A stretch of 5,918 nucleotides of DNA from Opitutia bacterium (lineage in GTDB: Bacteria > Verrucomicrobiota > Verrucomicrobiia > Opitutales > Seribacteraceae). Positions 1 through 5,918 of this stretch are shown here, in pieces. The notes beneath the pieces were generated by a model. That model had not been told where the DNA came from and did no database searches. It saw only the letters and a list, made by a program, of their open reading frames with translations. Position 1 is the first letter of the stretch; every line of letters starts with the position of its first letter. Position numbers and translations under genes: made by a program. Location: the NCBI GenBank assembly GCA_002692605.1, contig NZLE01000026.1:8105-14022 (forward strand), given 5' to 3'.

Positions 1-3000
1 GCCATCCCGCTCCTTCATCGATCCGCAAGTGGATTCGTTCTGGAAGTTCGTGGAAAAAACGGCGAGCCCTTGGTCGACTATTCAATGCCTCTTACCTTCA
101 AACACGTCGACTTCAGAAGAACCCGAACCCATACCTTGAAAACTGACCGGGAAGGAAGAGTCGGGCTAGGTCTTCTTGCCAATATCGAGTGGATCCAAGC
201 TCAAGTCGCCAATCCTCGAAAATGGATGCTGGAAAAACTCGCAAGGGGAAGATCGACCTTACCCACTCTGCTTCACGCGATCCAAGGAGAGACCCTCACC
301 CTCCCCTTTCCAAGGCTCGGAAACCGTTTCAAAGCCAATGAGTTTTCCCTTTTCGAAAAAAGATCGGGAGGAGATTTTGCCTTCGATCATTCGGATAAAA
401 TCCGCTCTATGCCCGGACTGATCGCACTGGCTGGCTTACCCGCGGGAGAGTTTGAACTTCATCATCACCCAAGCTCCCACAGCCTACGCATTCGCGTGAT
501 CAAAGGGGAGAAGAAGTCCGGCTTTGCAGTTTCCCCGAACCATATTCTTGAACGAACTTACGGAGCTCCGTTGAGCATTGCCTCGATCAGACCGGAGAAC
601 CAGAAACTCGTCATCCGATTGTCCAATGCCCTACCCTCTGCCCGGCTTCACGTTTTTGGAACCGCATACCTCCCCCCCTTTGATGCCTACAGGCTTCTTC
701 AAACGGATCCCATGCCTTCTCCTTCATCCATGGATTTCTCGCCCCCAAAAACCCGTTACGTCGAAGAACGTGACATTGGGGAAGAGTACCGCTACGTCCT
801 CGAACGTCAGAGCATGTCCAAATTTCCGGGTAATCTGCTCGCCCGACCCGGGCTGATTCTCAATCCCTGGTCCGTTCGAAAGACTGAAACGGGAATGAAG
901 GAGGCTGAATCCGGCAAAGATTACGAAGACTTGTTGGAGGCGGCCGATCAAATAAGACCGGCGGCCATCAACGCGATTGGCGGAATTCAAGGTGGGCTCA
1001 GAGATCAGGCAAACCTTGACTTCCTCGCTCACGGAACCCTCTTGCAAAGCAATCTCCGACCCAATGAAGACGGGGAAATCAGTATAGAAATTCCAGCGGG
1101 CAAGGGATACCGGATGCTTCGTTTGATCGCCCTGGACCCCATCCGGCAGGCATCATTGGATATCCCTCTGCCTGACTCGCAGACCCTCCGGCGGGAGCTT
1201 AGAATGGCGACGGATTTGAATATGGATACCGCGTATGCGAAGAAGAAACAAGTGACCAAACTGATCGCGGAAGAGGGCTTTCGGATTGATGATTTCACCA
1301 CCGCCCGGTTCCGAGCCATCGATTCCCTCAAGGATGCCTATGATCTGCTTGTGACCCTGAATTCGAATTCCCAATTTCGGGAATTTGAATTCTTACTTGA
1401 TTGGCCGAATCTCGAAAAAGAGGAAAAATCCGAAAAATACCGAACCCATGCCTGTCACGAACTTCATTTTTTCCTCTACCGGAAAGATCCGAATTTCTTT
1501 GACGAAGTGATCAAGCCTTACCTGAAAAACAAGAAGGAACCGACCTTCGTGGACGATTGGCTTCTGCGGAACGACCTCTCCAAATACCTCGAGCCCATAC
1601 GGTTCGATCAACTTAATGCCTTTGAGAAAGCCTTGCTTTCCACGACCCGATTTGCCTCAGCCAGAGAAATCAGCCGGCATCTCTCGGACAAGACCGAGAT
1701 GGCCCCCCCCGACCTTGATCGTTTCGATCGACTCTTTGAAACTGCGCTGCAAAGTTCATCCATGGAGACGAAAGGAGGCGATTTCCAACAACTGGATCGA
1801 GTCGCCGCAAAAGCCAAATCAGCGATGAAGAACATGGCCTTTCGAAGGACCGCTAGTGTTGCGGCGGCTCCTGTTCCCTTATCGGAAGGCTTGCGGTTGA
1901 ACTCGTCCATGGATGGAAGAGGCGAATCCGCTCAAAGCGAAATAATCAAAAAGCTTTCTCTTGACGAGTCCGCCGATTTCGTAGATGCCTCCGTCTCGCT
2001 CAAAGGATCCATGGCCCCTAACGCACAGCTCGAAGCCGAGTCTTTTGCGAGTGAAGCGTTTTACCCATTGGAATCGAGCTTGGGACTTCGCGCGCAAGCC
2101 CGCACCTTTTACCGCAAGACCGGTGAGGTCATGGAGTGGGCCGAGAGTGATTACCATAAGGTAACCCGGGCCAATGCGCGAAATCCGGGCCTGGTTCCCC
2201 ATCATTCCTTCTGGAGCGATTACGCATTGCATCTGGCATCGGGAAAAAAAGGTCCTTTTCTTTCGGGAAATTTAATCTACGCGACCAAGAACCCGACTGA
2301 AATGCTTCTCGCCCTGGGAGTGCTCGACTTGCCTTTCGATCCTCAGGAAACCGAAACGGAAATAGACGGAAGATCGGTCACCCTCGAACCCAAGCAAGGT
2401 TTGCTGCTCTTCCACGAACAACTGTCTCCCTCCGAAAAAGCCAAGAAAAGCGAGGTTCTGATCAGTCAAAGACACTACCGGCTCGATTCACGCTACCGTT
2501 ATGAAAAGGGAGAAAGAATCGACAACTTCACGGACGAGGAATTTCTGCCGGGCATTCCCTACGGTTCAATCGTTGTCCTGACCAACCCAAGCTCCTCCCG
2601 CCGAAAACTCCGTCTGCTTCTGCATCTGCCCAACGGGTCCTTGCCGCTTAACCGCACGAAAACCGTTCGCAGCATTCCCATTACGCTGGATGCCTACTCC
2701 ACTCAGACCTTCGAGAGCTCGTTTTATTTCCCCGAAAAAGGGGTCTTCGAAATGTATCCTGCCCGTGCATCCGCAGGTGGGCAATCCGTGGCCTCGGCTC
2801 CGTCAGTCTCCTTCAAGGTGGTTGAGGAATTGAGTGAAAAAGACAAAAGCTCCTGGGCATGGATTTCTCAAAACGGAACCGACCGGGACGTTCTCGACTA
2901 CTTGAAGGCAAACAACCTAAACCGCGCGGATCTTTCCAAAATTGCCTTCCGTTTGCGCAAGAAAAGCGAGGGAGGTTCGGGAAAAGCCTTCTATGACAGC

Positions 3001-4215
3001 CTGCTCCAACTACTGGAAAACCGTTACCATTATCATTCCACGCTTTGGTCCTATTCCCTTTACCACCAGGACATGGACCGATTCAAACCCTTCCTCGCCA
3101 AGTCCTCCCTTGCCAGCCAATGCGGATTATGGATCGACAGTCCTCTGCTCAAGCTCGATCCAACGGACCGTGGTTGGTACGAGCAATTGGAATATGCTCC
3201 CCTGGTCCATGCCCGCGCTCACCGCCTGGGAAAGGAAAGACGAATCCTCAACAACCGCCTTCATGCCCAATACCTGAAGTTGCTCGAGGTTCTCAAATAC
3301 AAACCCACCCTCGATCAGCAGGACCACTTGGCTCTCTGTTATTATTTGTTTGCGCAGGACCGGATCGAAGAGGGATTGGCTCATTTCGACCAGGTTGAAA
3401 AAGAACAGGTGAGAGAGAAATTACAATATGATTACTTTGCCGTGAATGCGGCCTTTTATCGATTGGAACTTCGGAAAGCCGAAGAAATCGCCAAGCGATA
3501 CGAACGATTCGGCATCGATCGATGGCGGACGTTGTTTGCCGAGGCTCGGGCTCATCTGAGCGAAGCCAAGGCCGGACTCGATCCGAAGATAATCGATGAG
3601 GAGGATCGTAACCAGCAAATGGACCAACTCGCGGACACCGAACCGACTTTCTCCTTTGAATTCCTCGGGGATCAGATTCGCATCGAACACAACAACATCG
3701 AGGGAGCCAGAATCCGTTTTTATCCGATGGAAGTCGAACTGCTGTTTTCTCGGCAACCTTTCGCAAAGAACGATGCGGAGCATTTCACGCTGGTCTCTCC
3801 CGATGGCGAGGAAAGCCTTGAGATTGCCGAAGGGGAAAAAAGAACCACTTACCGCTTGCCTGAAAATTATCGCAGGCAAAACGTCATGATTGAAATTGAA
3901 GCCGGAGGAAAACGAAAGGCCCAAGCCTATTATTCCAACCGACTGAACGCAGAAGTGTCCGAAGAATATGGTCGCGTTCGGGTACTCGATAAGATTTCCG
4001 GCAAGCCAATCCCCACAGTTTACGTCAAAGCCTATGCCCGCATGAACAACGGTCAGGTACGGTTCTACAAGGACGGCTACACTGATTTGCGGGGCAAATT
4101 CGAATACGCATCGCTCAACACGGATGATCTCAACCAAGTTTCACGGTTTGCCTTGCTGATCATTGATCCGCAAGCAGGCGCCCAGATCGAGGAGGTCGCC
4201 CCGCCCACAAGGTAG
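1..4215 (+). CDS. 3' part of a giant conserved protein of unknown function (5'-truncated by the window)
   Basis: The frame is open from base 1 to a TAG at 4213-4215, giving 1404 codons. A TTG at 70 and an ATG at 82 lie inside coding sequence: the upstream codons read as a plausible beta-strand segment (GFVLEVRGKNGEPL, from residue 11), so the real start is outside the window. Residues count from base 1. Visible parts are: an N-terminal beta segment (about 11-57); a conserved-looking block with KFPGNLLARPGLILNPW (about 274); a block with ACHELHFFLYRKDPNFF (about 484); a Ser/Ala-rich, probably disordered linker (about 600-690); a beta-rich stretch with GSIVVLTNPSS and FYFPEKGVFEMYP (about 850-930), reminiscent of macroglobulin-type sandwiches; a helical, TPR-like stretch (about 1060-1195) with LALCYYLFAQDRIEEGLAHF; and a C-terminal beta domain with FYKDGYTDLRGKFEY (1355-1369). 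From memory these blocks match a family of large hypothetical proteins in planctomycetes and verrucomicrobia. I know of no assigned function. No thioester motif, protease signature or membrane segment is evident. Signal peptide status cannot be judged. Confidence 0.93.
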   Translation, partial: AIPLLHRSASGFVLEVRGKNGEPLVDYSMPLTFKHVDFRRTRTHTLKTDREGRVGLGLLANIEWIQAQVANPRKWMLEKLARGRSTLPTLLHAIQGETLTLPFPRLGNRFKANEFSLFEKRSGGDFAFDHSDKIRSMPGLIALAGLPAGEFELHHHPSSHSLRIRVIKGEKKSGFAVSPNHILERTYGAPLSIASIRPENQKLVIRLSNALPSARLHVFGTAYLPPFDAYRLLQTDPMPSPSSMDFSPPKTRYVEERDIGEEYRYVLERQSMSKFPGNLLARPGLILNPWSVRKTETGMKEAESGKDYEDLLEAADQIRPAAINAIGGIQGGLRDQANLDFLAHGTLLQSNLRPNEDGEISIEIPAGKGYRMLRLIALDPIRQASLDIPLPDSQTLRRELRMATDLNMDTAYAKKKQVTKLIAEEGFRIDDFTTARFRAIDSLKDAYDLLVTLNSNSQFREFEFLLDWPNLEKEEKSEKYRTHACHELHFFLYRKDPNFFDEVIKPYLKNKKEPTFVDDWLLRNDLSKYLEPIRFDQLNAFEKALLSTTRFASAREISRHLSDKTEMAPPDLDRFDRLFETALQSSSMETKGGDFQQLDRVAAKAKSAMKNMAFRRTASVAAAPVPLSEGLRLNSSMDGRGESAQSEIIKKLSLDESADFVDASVSLKGSMAPNAQLEAESFASEAFYPLESSLGLRAQARTFYRKTGEVMEWAESDYHKVTRANARNPGLVPHHSFWSDYALHLASGKKGPFLSGNLIYATKNPTEMLLALGVLDLPFDPQETETEIDGRSVTLEPKQGLLLFHEQLSPSEKAKKSEVLISQRHYRLDSRYRYEKGERIDNFTDEEFLPGIPYGSIVVLTNPSSSRRKLRLLLHLPNGSLPLNRTKTVRSIPITLDAYSTQTFESSFYFPEKGVFEMYPARASAGGQSVASAPSVSFKVVEELSEKDKSSWAWISQNGTDRDVLDYLKANNLNRADLSKIAFRLRKKSEGGSGKAFYDSLLQLLENRYHYHSTLWSYSLYHQDMDRFKPFLAKSSLASQCGLWIDSPLLKLDPTDRGWYEQLEYAPLVHARAHRLGKERRILNNRLHAQYLKLLEVLKYKPTLDQQDHLALCYYLFAQDRIEEGLAHFDQVEKEQVREKLQYDYFAVNAAFYRLELRKAEEIAKRYERFGIDRWRTLFAEARAHLSEAKAGLDPKIIDEEDRNQQMDQLADTEPTFSFEFLGDQIRIEHNNIEGARIRFYPMEVELLFSRQPFAKNDAEHFTLVSPDGEESLEIAEGEKRTTYRLPENYRRQNVMIEIEAGGKRKAQAYYSNRLNAEVSEEYGRVRVLDKISGKPIPTVYVKAYARMNNGQVRFYKDGYTDLRGKFEYASLNTDDLNQVSRFALLIIDPQAGAQIEEVAPPTR
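1359..1392. repeat. Intragenic 14-bp imperfect inverted repeat (hairpin)
   Basis: The left arm is 1359-1372 (GAATTCGAATTCCC) and the right arm 1379-1392 (GGGAATTTGAATTC), with a 6-base loop, AATTTC. The right arm's reverse complement differs from the left arm at one base (G at 1365 opposite T at 1386), which would be a G-U wobble in RNA. The repeat contains three GAATTC palindromes. It lies in frame inside the large gene and encodes LNSNSQFREFEF, so it may be only a by-product of codon choice. No U-tract follows, so it is not a canonical terminator. Confidence 0.7.
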
Positions 4216-4234
4216 CGCTGGCTTCGGACCACCC
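4216..4234. other. 19-bp convergent intergenic gap
   Basis: This is the only DNA between the TAG of the large gene and the TGA of the minus-strand symporter. It contains the short palindrome AGCGCT (4214-4219, overlapping the stop) but no stem followed by a T-run in either direction. If the genes are terminated here, termination is either Rho-dependent or uses structure inside the opposing coding regions. Confidence 0.7.
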
Positions 4235-5599
4235 TCAATGAGCCTTGCCCAGTTGGGCAAAGTAGGAACGGGCGGCCTCATTGACACGGGGTGCAAGGAG
4301 AATCGTCGACCAAATCGTGGGGATTGCCATCAATCCGAAGGCGATGTCCAGAAAATTGATCACGTCCCCCATTCTGACTAGGGAGGAAACGACGATGGTC
4401 AGCAAATAAAAACCAAGCATCGGCAAACGCGCCTTCTGTCCGAAAAGAAAACACCCGCATTTCACCACATAGTAGGAGAATCCGATCATCGAGGAAAAAC
4501 TAAGGCAGAGAACCGCAATGAGCAACAGATAGGGTCCGGTTCCGGGTAACGCGGTTTCAAAGGCGGAGGTGGTCAGAAGAACTCCATCCTCTTGGCCCGA
4601 TTGCCATGAATCGGTCACCAACAGAACCAACCCCGTGAGCGTGCACATGAGCAGCGTATCGATCACGGGTCCCCACATGGCCACCAATCCTTCGCGAATC
4701 GGCTCTTTGGTTCTCGCCGCCCCGTGGGCCATGGCCTCCGTACCCATTCCGGCCTCGTTGGAAAACGCGGCTCGGCGAACTCCGGTTACGATGACCATGC
4801 CCAGTGCCCCTCCGGCCATGGCCCTACCCGTAAACGCGTCCGATAAAATCACTGCAAAGGCAGGAAGAATTCGTTCGGCGTAAAGCGTCAGAATGAGCAG
4901 GGAAACGGCCGCATAAAGGAGAATCATTCCGGGAACCAGTCGGGCAGCCACCGATCCGATTCGACGAATCCCTCCAATGACCACCAGACCCACCAGAAAG
5001 GCCAGAAGAAGACCGAAAAGCCCATTTCCGAGTAGGACTGCATTGCCCGAACCCACGAACCAACCCTTAGGTTCGAAAAACATCGATCGAACGATTTGCG
5101 TTAACTGGTTGGACTGCAAAAGAGGAAGACAGCCGAACGTTCCGCAGGTGGCAAAGAACACCGCGAGGGGTTTCCATCTGCTGCCCAAACCTTCGCTTAT
5201 GAAGTACATCGGGCCACCCTGCTCCACTCCATCTTCATCTTTCCCCCGATACATCACCGCCAAAGAACAGGTATAGAATTTCGTGGCCATTCCCAACAAG
5301 GCGCAAACCCACATCCAAAAGAGGGCTCCGGGCCCTCCTTGAGTGAGGGCAACCGCCACTCCGGCGACGTTCCCCATGCCCACGGTCCCGGAAAGAGCGC
5401 TGCACAAGGCCCGAAAATGGGAAACTTCTCCCGGAGCATCCGGTTCATCGCACTTACCCAAAAGCAAAGCCAGCCCATGCCCAAGATACCTGAAGGGAGA
5501 GAAACGAGAAAATACGGCAAAGAAGAATCCGCCTCCAAGAAGCAAGTAGAGCAGATTCCCCCAAAGCCACCCGGATAGTTCATAAAGTGTTTCGGACAT
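4235..5599 (-). CDS. Sodium:alanine/glycine symporter, AGCS family
   Basis: This 454-residue inner-membrane protein takes up alanine and/or glycine with Na+, as known for AGCS carriers (AlsT/DagA/YaaJ/AgcS); which amino acid is moved cannot be read from the sequence. The family signature GGPGALFWMWVCALLG is at residues 88-103, preceded by GTVGMGNVAGVAVAL (71-85). Further family blocks are FSNEAGMGTEAMAHGAA (279-295) followed by a conserved REGLVAMWGPVIDT segment, and GFSYYVVKCGC (373-383) near the C-terminal transmembrane helices. Hydrophobic segments run through the whole chain, and the length is normal for the family, so the gene looks intact. The ATG at 5599 is preceded on its own strand by AAGCGGGA directly against the start, a weak ribosome site, but the N-terminus (two helical turns and then the first membrane span) fits the family. 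The segment after the signature reads KFYTCSLAVMYRGKD, whereas many members have KFAEC- or KYAE-like residues there. The gene converges on the large gene and diverges from the DUF2237 gene, so it is probably transcribed alone. Confidence 0.96.
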   Translation of the reverse strand: MSETLYELSGWLWGNLLYLLLGGGFFFAVFSRFSPFRYLGHGLALLLGKCDEPDAPGEVSHFRALCSALSGTVGMGNVAGVAVALTQGGPGALFWMWVCALLGMATKFYTCSLAVMYRGKDEDGVEQGGPMYFISEGLGSRWKPLAVFFATCGTFGCLPLLQSNQLTQIVRSMFFEPKGWFVGSGNAVLLGNGLFGLLLAFLVGLVVIGGIRRIGSVAARLVPGMILLYAAVSLLILTLYAERILPAFAVILSDAFTGRAMAGGALGMVIVTGVRRAAFSNEAGMGTEAMAHGAARTKEPIREGLVAMWGPVIDTLLMCTLTGLVLLVTDSWQSGQEDGVLLTTSAFETALPGTGPYLLLIAVLCLSFSSMIGFSYYVVKCGCFLFGQKARLPMLGFYLLTIVVSSLVRMGDVINFLDIAFGLMAIPTIWSTILLAPRVNEAARSYFAQLGKAH

Positions 5600-5682
5600 T
5601 CCCGCTTACTCTGCCAGTTTTGTAACCAGGGTCACGCAAGAAATTCTCTTTATTGCTTGTCGATTCCACCTGGGAGGATTGA
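5600..5682. promoter_or_regulatory. 83-bp divergent intergenic region between symporter and DUF2237 genes
   Basis: Both start codons face away from this gap, so promoters for both genes are expected here or overlapping the gene starts. I could not find a well-spaced pair of -35 and -10 boxes in either direction. The minus-strand reading contains TCGACA (close to TTGACA) near 5658-5663, but no good -10 box at standard spacing. The gap is too short for a tandem glycine riboswitch, and no such motifs are seen ahead of the symporter. The regulatory role is inferred from gene orientation only. Confidence 0.45.
5672..5677 (+). promoter_or_regulatory. Ribosome binding site of the DUF2237 gene
   Basis: GGGAGG lies 5 bases before the ATG at 5683. 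An in-frame TGA (5680-5682) abuts that ATG, so translation cannot start further upstream. The next in-frame ATG, at 5692, is 14 bases from the site. Together these fix 5683 as the start. Confidence 0.75.
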
Positions 5683-5918
5683 ATGAAGTCCATGATCGCG
5701 CCGATTAAAAAAAGCGAACCCAAGAATGTCTTGGGCGAACCGTTGCAACCCTGCTGCAAACGATTGAGTACGGGCTGGTACCGCAACGGCAGTTGCGAGA
5801 CGGATCCGAGCGATGGTGGCCGACATGTGGTTTGCGCCCAAATGACCGAAGAATTCCTCGCCTTTAGCCGCGCCATGGGCAATGACTTGTCCACTCCTAT
5901 TCCGGAATACGATTTTCC
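5683..5918 (+). CDS. DUF2237 (COG3651) family protein, N-terminal part, cut by the window edge
   Basis: The frame runs from ATG 5683 to the window end, 78 codons plus two bases, with no stop. The translation carries the hallmarks of the DUF2237 family as I know it: KNVLGEPLQPCC (residues 14-25), TGWYRNGSCET (30-40), HVVCAQMTEEFLAFS (48-62) and GNDLSTPIPEYDF (66-78). In this family the sequence normally continues with a short Cys- and Trp-containing tail and ends at roughly 110-130 residues, so about two thirds of the protein is present. Cysteines at 24, 25, 38 and 51 sit in or next to the conserved blocks and could be structural or bind metal; that is a guess. The family's function is not established. 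It is a small soluble protein with no signal peptide or membrane segment visible. It has a good ribosome site and is divergent from the symporter. The minus-strand open frame across this region (5580-5894) is its antisense shadow. Confidence 0.92.
   Translation, partial: MKSMIAPIKKSEPKNVLGEPLQPCCKRLSTGWYRNGSCETDPSDGGRHVVCAQMTEEFLAFSRAMGNDLSTPIPEYDF

Noticed and set aside
70..72. TTG as the start of the large protein
   Set aside because: The frame is open upstream to base 1 and the upstream codons read as a coherent beta segment continuous with the rest, so this is an internal Leu codon.
1702..1712. Run of C residues as a possible frameshift site
   Set aside because: The reading frame continues on both sides with similar composition and encodes MAPPDL, so there is no sign of a frame change.
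3293..3766. 157-codon minus-strand open frame
   Set aside because: Arg/Pro-rich translation typical of a shadow frame, antisense to the large gene and overlapping another shadow frame.
3421..4137. 238-codon minus-strand open frame opposite the end of the large gene
   Set aside because: It lies wholly antisense to a well-supported coding region, the translation has no recognisable motif or family look, and moderate GC makes such shadows common.
5600..5682. Glycine riboswitch ahead of the symporter, as is common for AGCS genes
   Set aside because: Only 83 bases are available and the expected conserved glycine-aptamer core is not seen on the minus strand.
5580..5894. 104-codon minus-strand open frame overlapping the symporter start
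   Set aside because: It is antisense to the DUF2237 gene, whose translation matches a known family and which has a ribosome site; the minus-strand product has no family features.

Overview
The window holds three protein-coding genes and almost no non-coding DNA. Base composition is moderate (roughly half GC). The best guess is a bacterium of the Planctomycetota-Verrucomicrobiota-Lentisphaerota group. That rests mainly on the large protein at the left, whose characteristic segments I associate from memory with conserved hypothetical proteins of those phyla. It is an inference, not something a marker gene in the window proves.

Layout: (1) Bases 1-4215, plus strand: the 3' part (1404 codons) of a very large protein of unknown function. 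The frame is open from the first base of the window, so the true start lies upstream. It looks modular: beta-rich segments at both ends that resemble carboxypeptidase-regulatory-like folds, a low-complexity Ser/Ala-rich linker in the middle, a beta-rich part and then a helical, TPR-like part. (2) Bases 4235-5599, minus strand: a complete sodium:alanine/glycine symporter of the AGCS family, converging on gene 1 with only 19 bases between the stop codons. (3) Bases 5683-5918, plus strand: the first 78 codons of a DUF2237 (COG3651) protein, running off the right edge and divergent from the symporter across an 83-base gap.

The genes do not form an operon; neighbouring pairs are convergent or divergent. 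I see no functional link between them beyond adjacency. No RNA gene, CRISPR array, insertion sequence, attachment site or convincing terminator was found. The only notable DNA-level structure is a near-perfect 14-bp inverted repeat with a 6-base loop inside the large gene (1359-1392).

The most interesting item is the large uncharacterised protein. I found no evidence for a new multi-gene system.
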